A stretch of DNA of 64,000 nucleotides, from positions 3,968,001 through 4,032,000 of the forward strand of contig CALNYT010000002.1 of NCBI GenBank assembly GCA_942490885.1. Reading direction: 5' to 3'. Each line of letters begins with the position of its first letter. Positions within the stretch are counted from its first letter, which is position 1. Made by a program: the position numbers and the translations under genes. This DNA comes from Oceanirhabdus sp942490885 (GTDB lineage Bacteria; Bacillota; Clostridia; Clostridiales; Clostridiaceae). The notes below the pieces were generated by a model. It searched no databases. It had not been told where the DNA came from and worked only from the letters and a program-made list of their open reading frames with translations. Below, piece after piece: positions 35,589 through 44,290 of this stretch.

Positions 35589-36813
35589 AAATACTCCTCT
35601 TCTCACAAAGTTTCTTCACTCTATCTTTAGCAGGTTGAAGATCCTCTTCTCTATTATCTATTGCCCAGGAAATTATATCTGCTATCTCTACAATATCTTC
35701 CTCAAGAAATCCTCTTGTTGTAACAGCAGGAGTTCCCATTCTAATTCCACTTGTTACAAAAGGACTTAATGGTTCAAATGGAATAGTATTCTTATTCACA
35801 GTTATTCCTACTTCATCTAATAATCTTTCAGCATCTTTACCAGTTATATCTTTATTTCTTAAATCCACCAAAACCAAATGATTATCTGTTCCACCTGAAA
35901 CTATGTTGAAACCTCTTTTTTTCAATTCTATAGACAAGGTTTCGGCATTTTTAAGGACCTGTTTCATATACTTCTTGAAATCTTCACTCATCGCCTCCTT
36001 AAAACAAACCCCTTTAGCTGCAATAACATGACATAGCGGACCTCCCTGTATTCCTGGGAATAGGCTCTTATCTATAAGTTTAGCATATTTTTCTTTGCAG
36101 AGTATAGCTCCTCCTCTTGGTCCTCTTAATGTCTTATGAGTTGTTGTTGTAACAAAATCAGCATAAGGAACTGGGTTTGGGTGTACTCCAGCCGCTACAA
36201 GTCCAGCAATATGAGCCATATCTACCATTAAATATGCTCCTATTTTATCACATATTGCTCTAAACTTACTAAAATCTATTACTCTTGAATATGCACTAGC
36301 GCCAGCAATAATCATCTCAGGTTGCTCTTTAACTGCAATTTTCTCAAGTTCAGTATAATCTATGTATCCATCACTTCCAACACCATATGATACGAAATTA
36401 TATAGTTTTCCTGAGAAGTTAACTGAACTTCCATGAGTAAGATGTCCTCCATGAGTAAGATTCATTCCCAAAACCTTATCTCCTGGTTCAAGTATAGCAA
36501 AATAAACTCCCATATTAGCCTGTGACCCTGAATGTGGTTGAACATTTATATGCTCTGCTCCGAATAACTCTTTCATTCTATCTCTAGCTATATTTTCTAC
36601 TATATCAACGAATTCACATCCACCATAATATCTCTTGTTAGGATATCCTTCTGCATATTTATTAGTAAGCTTTGAACCCATAGCTTCCATAACTGCCTCA
36701 CTCGTAAAGTTCTCAGAAGCTATAAGTTCAATCTTATCATTTTGTCTTGCTTCTTCCTTCTTAATAGCCTCATATATTTCCTTATCAAATTCTTTCAAAT
36801 GTTCCAATGTCAT
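35578..36813 (-). CDS. glyA: Serine hydroxymethyltransferase
   Basis: PLP enzyme interconverting serine and glycine with tetrahydrofolate, cytosolic. IELIASENFTS near residue 27, YAEGYPNKRYYGGCEFVD near 53, DMAHIAGLVAAG near 198 and the PLP lysine in TTTTHKTLRGPRGG near 225 are all present. The 411-residue length is standard. The stop codon overlaps the MBOAT start, so the envelope genes downstream may depend on the glyA promoter. No folate or glycine riboswitch was recognised upstream. Confidence 0.97.
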   Translation of the reverse strand: MTLEHLKEFDKEIYEAIKKEEARQNDKIELIASENFTSEAVMEAMGSKLTNKYAEGYPNKRYYGGCEFVDIVENIARDRMKELFGAEHINVQPHSGSQANMGVYFAILEPGDKVLGMNLTHGGHLTHGSSVNFSGKLYNFVSYGVGSDGYIDYTELEKIAVKEQPEMIIAGASAYSRVIDFSKFRAICDKIGAYLMVDMAHIAGLVAAGVHPNPVPYADFVTTTTHKTLRGPRGGAILCKEKYAKLIDKSLFPGIQGGPLCHVIAAKGVCFKEAMSEDFKKYMKQVLKNAETLSIELKKRGFNIVSGGTDNHLVLVDLRNKDITGKDAERLLDEVGITVNKNTIPFEPLSPFVTSGIRMGTPAVTTRGFLEEDIVEIADIISWAIDNREEDLQPAKDRVKKLCEKRSIYAF

Positions 36814-36911
36814 AAAATTTCTCCTCTCTCACTTAGGCATATCCACCAATTTATATATAAATTTAGCAGATTCCGTTCTTTTGTATTATTCAAAATATGT
36901 CCTATTATTTA

Positions 36912-36990
36912 TTAAAATATTCTGAAGCATGAAGAATATTATCATTATTTGTTCTTTATTCTCTGTTCTTTCTTCTTTATCATTTCTTAT
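36912..36990 (-). repeat. Dispersed repeat, copy 2 (hairpin plus polypurine tract)
   Basis: Positions 36912-36939 match 4008-4035 exactly, and the flanking pyrimidine tract (GTTCTTTATTCTCTGTTCTT) is similar. It lies between the GNAT gene and glyA, both leftward. Confidence 0.7.
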
Positions 36991-37030
36991 TTCTTCTTTA
37001 AATTATACCACAAAATCCATATTTTTTTAT

Positions 37031-37540
37031 TTATGCTCTTAAAACCATTCTTAAAAGTTTTATACCTTTCTTCTTTACTTGCTCATCATATTCAAACCCA
37101 ATTTTCTCATATAATTTTATAGCTCTTTCATTACTGTTCAATACTTCTAAATATATATTTTTCATCTTCAATTTCTCAAATGCATATCTACATATGATTT
37201 TTATAGCCTCTTTAGCATATCCCTTCCCCAGATATTGCCACTCTCCAATGGCCATTCTTCCAAACTCACAGTTTTTCTCTTCAAAATCTATTGAATAAAG
37301 TGCTACACTTCCAATAATTTCTCCATCCTCTTTCACCTTAATGATGAACATTATATCATCTTGTCTTTCTTTGTATCTATTAAACCAGATTCTCTGCTGC
37401 TCCTCATCTATGCCTCCGTTACTCAAAAACCACTTTCTTATACTCTCATCATTTTTCCACTTCATTATTTTGAAAATATACTCTTCTCTAACACTGACGA
37501 GTTCTATTCTATCACCATCTAAAATAATATTTTTATCCAT
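37031..37540 (-). CDS. GNAT-family N-acetyltransferase
   Basis: A 169-residue acetyltransferase. The middle GEWQYLGKGYAKEAIKIICR contains the Q/R-x-x-G-x-G/A acetyl-CoA loop (about 98-117), and IYLEVLNSNERAIKLYEKIG is the C-terminal signature (about 135-154). It resembles the RimJ/PseH-like subgroup acting on protein N-termini or sugars. The neighbourhood of envelope-glycan genes would suit a sugar substrate, but the substrate cannot be told from sequence. Confidence 0.85.
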   Translation of the reverse strand: MDKNIILDGDRIELVSVREEYIFKIMKWKNDESIRKWFLSNGGIDEEQQRIWFNRYKERQDDIMFIIKVKEDGEIIGSVALYSIDFEEKNCEFGRMAIGEWQYLGKGYAKEAIKIICRYAFEKLKMKNIYLEVLNSNERAIKLYEKIGFEYDEQVKKKGIKLLRMVLRA

Positions 37541-37603
37541 ATAATCCCTTCTCTTAAAATTTAACTCATACTTATTTTATGCTCCTAAAATTCCTTTGGA
37601 CAC

Positions 37604-37628
37604 TAAAAAAAGCACGGGAAACCGTGCT
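37604..37628 (-). terminator. Terminator of the GGDEF-EAL gene
   Basis: On the minus strand AGCACGG, a four-base loop and CCGTGCT are followed by seven T. It lies about 175 bp after the leftward gene ending at 37802. Between them (37640-37775) are degenerate copies of the two dispersed repeat types. Confidence 0.8.
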
Positions 37629-37720
37629 AAAACCTTTCAAAAAAGTTGAGAGTGGAGAACGGAGGATGTTTTTGCTTACGTAAAAACTGCATCTTATTAC
37701 TCTTTAGACATGAAACGTTT

Positions 37721-37775
37721 ACTCATTTTATCTTCACATAAAATATTGTAATCTAAGTACAATATTTCATTTTAA
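37721..37775. repeat. Dispersed repeat, second type, copy 2
   Basis: Shares ACTCATTTTATCTT and ATAAAATATTGTA with 27515-27545, differing mainly in three bases between them. Located just downstream of the GGDEF-EAL stop codon. Confidence 0.6.
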
Positions 37776-37801
37776 TTAAATAAGTAAACCTTCATTGTTC
37801 C

Positions 37802-39811
37802 CTAACCCCTAAAATATTTATTCTCAATTTCTTCTGACGATATTGGTTTACTAAAAAAATATCCTTGGATAATATCACAGTTTAACTCTTTAAGTATTGT
37901 TAACTGCTCTTCATTTTCTACCCCTTCTGCAACAACTTCTAAATTAATTTTATGAGCTAGTTGAATTATACCATCAACTATAGACATCTTATTGTTGTCA
38001 TTCTCTATATCATCTATAAATGATTTATCAATCTTTAATATGTTTATTGGTAATTCTTTAAGATAACTCAAAGATGAATATCCTGTTCCAAAATCATCAA
38101 GAGAAATATTAATATTTCTTTCTCTCAACTGTTTAAGCACTTTAACATTATAATTGAATTCCTTCATCAAAGAATTTTCTGTTATTTCAATTTCTAAAAG
38201 TGTAGGACAAACATCGCAATCTTTAATTATTTCTTCAATCTTTTGAATAAAATCCTCACTTTGGATTTGCTTTGGTGAAACATTCACCGATATTGTACCA
38301 TACTCAAACCCCTGTTTCTTCCATTTTTTATTCTGTATTGTTGCTCTTTCAATTACCCAATTGCCAATTTTACCGATCAAACCTCTCTCCTCTGCAACTT
38401 CTATGAATTCCATTGGAGAAACCGCTCCTAGTTCCTCACTAGACCATCTAAGAAGAGCTTCAAACCCAGCAATCCTATTATTATTTATATCTATCTTAGG
38501 TTGATATACCAGATGTAGTCCATCATTCTCAAGCGCTTCCCTTAATCCTTTTTCAATTCTATCTCTTCTCATGATATTCTCACCAAGCTCTTTATCAAAG
38601 AAAGTAAATTTATTTTTACCACTTCTTTTGGATTCATAAAGTGCTGTATCTACATTTTTAAATATGGTTTCTCTATCCATGCCATTATACGGAAATATCG
38701 CTATTCCCATACTCAATCGCGTATATATTTCTTTATCTTCTATAAATAATGGTGCCTTTATAACTTCACCTAATTTTCTACAAATACTTGTGATTTCATT
38801 TATATCTTCAAATTTATTAATTAGAATAATATATTCATCTCCACCAATTCTAGAGATAAGATACTCATTATTAGTTACTTCTCTCAAAATATTAGATACT
38901 TCTATTAATACTTTATCACCCACTGCATGTCCTAATGTGTCATTGATTATTTTAAACTCATCAAGGTCAATTGCAATCACTGCACCTTTTGTATTATTCT
39001 CTTTTGAATTTTTTAATTCTCTATCTAATGTATTGAAGAACAATGCTTTATTAGGTAGATTAGTGAGCATATCATAATTTGCAAGGAATCTAATTTTTTC
39101 TTGAAACTCAATCCTCTCACTTATATCTGTAAGTGAGCCAATTAGCTTTAAAGGTTTCTTATCATCATCTCTTATCAGTTTCCCTTTAAAATATATCCAT
39201 TTGTATCCCCCATCAAAGGTCTTTAATCTGAATTCACTTTTAAAAGTTTCTTCTTTATTTTTTGCATGCTTAATGTAAGCTCTTAATATATTTGGCATAT
39301 CTTGAATATGTACTATTTTTTTTAGATAAATTAGAAAACTATCATTATTTGATTTATCACAATTCAAAATAGTGTGCCATCTATCTGATACAAAATATCT
39401 ATCTGTACCAATTTCCCATTCCAATATCCCATCATTAGTTATTTCCAATGCTAATTTATATCTCTCTTCACTATTTCTAAGTTCCCTTTCCCTATTCAAA
39501 AGTTCATCATATTGTGCTCTAAGTTCTTCTTCTGCAGCTGCTAACTGAGAGTACACTGCTGAAAGTTCCTCATAACTATTCTGAATTTTCAATTCATTTT
39601 CCATGTGATATGTTTTTGCTCTTTCTTCTCCTATTAAACGTTCTTCAATCTTATCATTTAATTTTTTCTTAACTTTATTTAATTCTTCTATACGTCTACC
39701 CATATTAATTATTTTGGATTGTAAATATACCAAAATTACAATTAAGAGGATTCCTATTGTAATAATTATATGTTTTATACTCATAACTGTAGCAACCATT
39801 AGTTCAAACAT
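37802..39811 (-). CDS. Membrane PAS-GGDEF-EAL cyclic-di-GMP protein
   Basis: A 669-residue signalling protein. One membrane helix (about 13-29) is followed by a long coiled coil (about 35-115), a PAS domain (about 120-235, with GGYKWIYFKGKLIRD), a GGDEF domain (about 240-400) and an EAL domain (about 415-665). The cyclase motif reads IGGDEY, close to the active GGD/EEF pattern. The EAL motif is intact (FEALLRW), as are EIEITENSLM, DDFGTGYSSLSYL, KIDKSFI and EGVE. It could make and break c-di-GMP. It is divergent from the tandem histidine kinases; a link to them is unproven. Confidence 0.93.
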   Translation of the reverse strand: MFELMVATVMSIKHIIITIGILLIVILVYLQSKIINMGRRIEELNKVKKKLNDKIEERLIGEERAKTYHMENELKIQNSYEELSAVYSQLAAAEEELRAQYDELLNRERELRNSEERYKLALEITNDGILEWEIGTDRYFVSDRWHTILNCDKSNNDSFLIYLKKIVHIQDMPNILRAYIKHAKNKEETFKSEFRLKTFDGGYKWIYFKGKLIRDDDKKPLKLIGSLTDISERIEFQEKIRFLANYDMLTNLPNKALFFNTLDRELKNSKENNTKGAVIAIDLDEFKIINDTLGHAVGDKVLIEVSNILREVTNNEYLISRIGGDEYIILINKFEDINEITSICRKLGEVIKAPLFIEDKEIYTRLSMGIAIFPYNGMDRETIFKNVDTALYESKRSGKNKFTFFDKELGENIMRRDRIEKGLREALENDGLHLVYQPKIDINNNRIAGFEALLRWSSEELGAVSPMEFIEVAEERGLIGKIGNWVIERATIQNKKWKKQGFEYGTISVNVSPKQIQSEDFIQKIEEIIKDCDVCPTLLEIEITENSLMKEFNYNVKVLKQLRERNINISLDDFGTGYSSLSYLKELPINILKIDKSFIDDIENDNNKMSIVDGIIQLAHKINLEVVAEGVENEEQLTILKELNCDIIQGYFFSKPISSEEIENKYFRG

Positions 39812-40090
39812 CCAATCATCCCCTTTTGACGTAGTACACTTTTTTATATGTTATTTAAATAAACCTATAATTTCACTTTTATTATCGTTCATCTCTATAA
39901 ATTGTTTAGAGATTTAATATAATGTATAAATATTTAACTGATTAAATTATTATATTTTGGAGGATTCAGTAAATTTTTGTAGAAATGTATATATACACAT
40001 TAATCAATGTATATACACTATTTATTGTAGATATCTCAGATTAATAAGCGAACACAGAAAAAAGATCAAATTAGTATAGGGGAGAATCTT

Positions 40091-42040
40091 ATGAGCATAA
40101 AATCAAAACTTTTATGGAGTTATATATTCCTTATTATTTTTTCCACAGCTCTTTTAGGAAGCATTTTAGGCTCAAAAGCTGAAGTTGCCCTTTCCAAAGA
40201 AATAGCTGATAAAAGCACAACTATTTCCAACTTGATACTTGATATAGTAAGTGTCAGAAACGACTTATTAATTGATAAAGTATCAACAGACCTTGAATAT
40301 GCTTCTGAAATTTTAAAAAGCTATGGGAATTTCTATGTTGATTATGATAAATATATAACTGTTGCGGGAACTTCACTCCCAAATTTATATGCTGGGGAAG
40401 AAAGTCTAATAAATCTTAATGAGTATATCCAAAGAGTAGAAGAGGTAACAGGAGCTGTTTGTTCAATTTTTTTATTAGATTCTGATAAATTAATTAGAGT
40501 AAGTACAAATGTAAAAGACAAAGGACAATCCGCATTTGGTACATATATAGATTCCTCCTCAGAAACATCCTCAAAAATATATAATATGATTACAAATAAG
40601 TTATCATATTATGCAATGACTTGTTTTGAAGATTCTTGGTATATTTCTGGATATATTCCATTATTTAATGAGGATAATAATGTAATTGGTGCTTTAGGTT
40701 TAGGTCACGAACAACTAAATGATTACCTTGAAGAAGTCATAAATGAAATTAAGATAGGTAATACAGGATATGTTTATATCCTAAACTCCTCAGGTGACGT
40801 AATTTTTCACCCTAACCTTAAAGGGGATAACTTACTCAGTTATGATTTTGCACAAGATATAATAAAACTAAAATCAAGTTTAATTGAATATGAGTTCCAA
40901 TCAAATCAAAAAATGGCCGCATTCACATATTTTGCTCCTTGGGATTGGTATATCGTTGCTACAGCAAATTATGATGATATAAACTCTGCTTCAAACTCAA
41001 TAATGTATACCTCCCTTGCTATTGGTATCATTGTATTATTGGTAGGAATTATGATTGCATTATTTTTATCTCAAACAGTTGTAAGACCTCTCATGGATTT
41101 AAAGTCCTGTATGGAACAAGTTACAGAAGGTGATCTCAGTGTTCAATGTAATATTCATAGCACTGATGAAGTAGGTGTGCTTTCAAGAAGTTTCAATAAA
41201 CTTGTAAAAGAAAACAATAAACTTCTAGAAGAAACTCGAGAATATAATAAACTTAAAGTTGAATTTTTCTCAAACATATCTCATGAATTAAAGACACCGT
41301 TAAATATTATATTCACCACAACTCAGCTTCTTGAATATAAATTTACTAAAGCAGAAGAAATTTCACCTAAAAAACTTTGTTCTTATCATTCAACAATTAA
41401 ACAAAACTGTTATAGATTATTAAAGCTAGTCAATAATTTAATTGATATTACGAAAATCGATTCTGGTTTCTTTGAATTAAATAAAATAAACGTAAATATC
41501 GTAGAGATAATTGAAGATATAACACTTTCTACTGTTGATTATGTTGCTTCTAAATCAAGAAATATTATTTTTGACACAAATACAGAAGAAAAAATAATGG
41601 CCGTTGATCCTGAAATGATGGAAAGAATAATACTTAATTTAATTTCAAATTCCATAAAATTCACACTGCCAAATGATACAATAACTGTTACTCTAACTGA
41701 TTTAGGCGATAATATATGCTTATCCGTCAAGGATACAGGTATTGGGATAGCACCTGAAAAACAATCAATAATATTTAAACGTTTTAGACAGGTTGATAGA
41801 TTACTTAATAGAAATCATGAAGGTAGTGGTATAGGCTTATCCCTTGTTCAATCTCTGGTAAATATGCATGATGGATCAATAACTGTACATAGCCAACTTG
41901 GTGAAGGTAGTGAGTTTATTATAACTCTACCCTCAAAATTAATAACTAAACCTAGTGAAGCAGCTAAAATAGATGCTGCAACCTCTAATGAAGATAAGGT
42001 TGAAAAAATCCACATTGAATTCTCAGATATATACTCATAA
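40091..42040 (+). CDS. Sensor histidine kinase, first of a tandem pair
   Basis: 649 residues. N-terminal helix (about 10-27), a dCache/sCache-type extracellular sensor (about 35-295, with WYISGYIPLFNEDNNVIGAL and FTYFAPWDWYIVATAN), a second helix (about 300-325), HAMP, HisKA with the phosphoacceptor His in FFSNISHELKTPLNIIF, and HATPase with N, G1 (KDTGIGIAP) and G2 (HEGSGIGLSL) boxes. It lacks a receiver, and no response regulator gene is nearby. The next gene is a close paralogue ending in the same IHIEFSDIYS tail, so the pair arose by tandem duplication. GGGGAG precedes the ATG. Confidence 0.93.
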   Translation: MSIKSKLLWSYIFLIIFSTALLGSILGSKAEVALSKEIADKSTTISNLILDIVSVRNDLLIDKVSTDLEYASEILKSYGNFYVDYDKYITVAGTSLPNLYAGEESLINLNEYIQRVEEVTGAVCSIFLLDSDKLIRVSTNVKDKGQSAFGTYIDSSSETSSKIYNMITNKLSYYAMTCFEDSWYISGYIPLFNEDNNVIGALGLGHEQLNDYLEEVINEIKIGNTGYVYILNSSGDVIFHPNLKGDNLLSYDFAQDIIKLKSSLIEYEFQSNQKMAAFTYFAPWDWYIVATANYDDINSASNSIMYTSLAIGIIVLLVGIMIALFLSQTVVRPLMDLKSCMEQVTEGDLSVQCNIHSTDEVGVLSRSFNKLVKENNKLLEETREYNKLKVEFFSNISHELKTPLNIIFTTTQLLEYKFTKAEEISPKKLCSYHSTIKQNCYRLLKLVNNLIDITKIDSGFFELNKINVNIVEIIEDITLSTVDYVASKSRNIIFDTNTEEKIMAVDPEMMERIILNLISNSIKFTLPNDTITVTLTDLGDNICLSVKDTGIGIAPEKQSIIFKRFRQVDRLLNRNHEGSGIGLSLVQSLVNMHDGSITVHSQLGEGSEFIITLPSKLITKPSEAAKIDAATSNEDKVEKIHIEFSDIYS

Positions 42041-42069
42041 ATAATTTTATCAAAAAAAGTGGCATAACT

Positions 42070-42112
42070 ATAATAAATAAGGCAATTTTATTATTGTCTT
42101 ATTTATTTTTTT
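42070..42112 (+). terminator. Terminator between the paired kinases
   Basis: AATAAGGCAAT pairs with ATTGTCTTATT (one G-T pair), followed by TATTTTTTT. The sequence just after it (GGAGGAATAAGTAGATTTTTG) is similar to 39958-39980 ahead of the first kinase, so the upstream control region was duplicated with the gene. Confidence 0.7.
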
Positions 42113-42238
42113 GGAGGAATAAGTAGATTTTTGTAGAATTATATATATGCACTTTATTTGTAAAACATTTTTTTACTATAAAACTGAGTTATGAATAATT
42201 TATCCAAAATATACGAGATGAGTATAGAGGAGAAACTT

Positions 42239-44176
42239 ATGAGTATAAAATCAAAACTTTTATGGAGTTATATATTTCTTATTATCTTTTCCACTGCGCT
42301 TTTAGGAAGTATTTTAGCATCAAAATCTCAAGCTGCTCTTTCTAAAGAAACCGCGGCTAAAAATGAAAATGTTGCCAACTTACTACTTGATATTGTGAGT
42401 GTAAGAAATAATTTGTTATTTGATAAGGTATCAACGGATCTTAAATATGCTTATGAAACCTTAGAACGTTATGGAAATTTACATATTGATTATGATAAAA
42501 AAATAACCTTAAATGAAAATATAATTCCCACACTATATGTAGGAGAAAAAAATTTAATAAAGAATGATAATTATATAGATAAAATAGAAGATATAACAGG
42601 AGCAGTTTGCTCAATTTTTCTACTGGATTCTAATAAATTAATTAGAGTTAGCACTAATATACTAAAAGATAGTAAACCTGCAATAGGTATATGTATAGAT
42701 TCTTCATCAGAAATATATAATAGAATCACAAATAAATTAGCTTATTACGGAATAACATATTTAGGAGATTCTTGGTATATTTCAGGTTATGTACCATTAT
42801 ATGATGAGAATAATAATGTTATAGGAGCCTTAGGTGTTGGTCATGAACAATTAAATAATTATCTTGAAGAAGTCATAAATAAAATTCAGATTGGCACAAC
42901 AGGATATGTGTATATTATAAATTCAGCTGGTGATGTTATTTTCCATCCAAAAATCAAAGGTGATAATTTAATAGATTATGATTTTGCACAAAAGATTATA
43001 GAAAAAAAGACCGGTTCAATAGAATATGAGTTTCAATCATTTTGGAAAATGGCTAAATTCACATATTTCGAAGAGTGGGACTGGTATATAGTTTCAACAG
43101 CTAATTATGATGATATAAATTCAGCATCTCAATCCTTAATGTGTACTACAATTGCTATCGGCATCTTTGTATTAATTGTAGGTATAATGATTGCCCTTTT
43201 TTTGGCTAATACTATTGTTAAACCTATAATGGATTTGAAGTCATGTATGGAGAAGGTTTCTGAAGGTGATTTAAGTATACAATGCCGTATAGAAAGTACT
43301 GATGAAGTCGGTGTCCTTTCTAGAAGCTTCAATACACTTGTGAAAGAGAATAGAAAACTTTTACAGGAAACACGAGATTATAATATGCTCAAGGTAGAAT
43401 TTTTCTCAAATATATCTCATGAATTAAAAACCCCATTGAATATTATATTTACAACAATTCAGCTTATTAACTATAAATTTAATAACGATGAAGAACTTGA
43501 CCATAATAAAATAAATTCTTATCATGACACCATAAAACAAAACTGTTATAGATTATTAAAGTTAGTTAACAATCTAATTGATATTACTAAAATAGATTCT
43601 GGATATTTTGAATTAAATCCAGTAAATGTTAATATCGTAGAGATTATTGAGGATATAACACTTTCTACAGTAAATTATGTTAAATCAAAATCTAGAAATA
43701 TAATTTTTGATACAAATACTGAAGAAAAATTCATGGCAGTAGATCCTGAAATGATGGAAAGAATAATGCTGAATCTAATTTCAAATGCAATAAAATTTAC
43801 TAATCACGATGATACTATAACTGTTACAGTTACAGATTTGGGGCATGTTGTAAAAATATCAATTAAAGACACAGGGATAGGAATTGCGCCTGAAAAGCAA
43901 TCAGTTATCTTTAAACGTTTTAGACAGGTTGATAGGTTACTTAACAGAAATCATGAAGGAAGCGGAATTGGGTTATCCCTCGTAAAGTCTCTTGTAGATA
44001 TGCATGAAGGCTACATAATCGTTAACAGCGAACTTGGGAAAGGTAGCGAATTTATTATAACTTTACCTGCCCTATTAACACCTCAACCTAGGGATAACTC
44101 AATAATAGATGATTCAACTTCTCATGAAGCTAAGGTTGAAAAAATTCACATTGAATTCTCCGACATCTACTCTTAA
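42239..44176 (+). CDS. Sensor histidine kinase, second of a tandem pair
   Basis: About 645 residues with the same layout as the kinase at 40091: helix, Cache-type sensor, helix, HAMP, HisKA (HELKTPLNIIFTT) and HATPase (KDTGIGIAP, HEGSGIGLSL). Both catalytic halves are nearly identical, while the sensor halves differ more and this copy lacks several residues around 165, which suggests that ligand specificity is diverging. GAGGAG lies before the ATG at 42239; an in-frame ATG at 42191 has no ribosome site. No cognate response regulator is in the window. Confidence 0.93.
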   Translation: MSIKSKLLWSYIFLIIFSTALLGSILASKSQAALSKETAAKNENVANLLLDIVSVRNNLLFDKVSTDLKYAYETLERYGNLHIDYDKKITLNENIIPTLYVGEKNLIKNDNYIDKIEDITGAVCSIFLLDSNKLIRVSTNILKDSKPAIGICIDSSSEIYNRITNKLAYYGITYLGDSWYISGYVPLYDENNNVIGALGVGHEQLNNYLEEVINKIQIGTTGYVYIINSAGDVIFHPKIKGDNLIDYDFAQKIIEKKTGSIEYEFQSFWKMAKFTYFEEWDWYIVSTANYDDINSASQSLMCTTIAIGIFVLIVGIMIALFLANTIVKPIMDLKSCMEKVSEGDLSIQCRIESTDEVGVLSRSFNTLVKENRKLLQETRDYNMLKVEFFSNISHELKTPLNIIFTTIQLINYKFNNDEELDHNKINSYHDTIKQNCYRLLKLVNNLIDITKIDSGYFELNPVNVNIVEIIEDITLSTVNYVKSKSRNIIFDTNTEEKFMAVDPEMMERIMLNLISNAIKFTNHDDTITVTVTDLGHVVKISIKDTGIGIAPEKQSVIFKRFRQVDRLLNRNHEGSGIGLSLVKSLVDMHEGYIIVNSELGKGSEFIITLPALLTPQPRDNSIIDDSTSHEAKVEKIHIEFSDIYS

Positions 44177-44179
44177 AAA

Positions 44180-44290
44180 AGAATTGAGAATTGTGAATTG
44201 AGAATGATGGACGGATATTTCTGCTAAAGCAGAAACCCCTGGGGAAAATTCCCCTGGGGCGCTTACCCCTGGGGAATTTTCCCCAGGGGT
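44180..44290. repeat. Dispersed repeat with G+C-rich long hairpin terminator
   Basis: The sequence GAATTGAGAATTGTGAATTG (44183 on) belongs to the same family as 27425 and 32325. It is followed by TTTCTGCT/AGCAGAAA (44217-44234) and a 19-bp stem (CCCCTGGGGAAAATTCCCC at 44236-44254 with its complement at 44271-44289). A further GGGG/CCCC pairing lies inside. It separates the convergent kinase and PH-domain genes and can terminate both. Confidence 0.8.

Noticed and set aside
36814..37030. Riboswitch upstream of glyA
   Set aside because: No glycine- or folate-type conserved core was seen; the space is taken by the dispersed repeat and AT-rich DNA.
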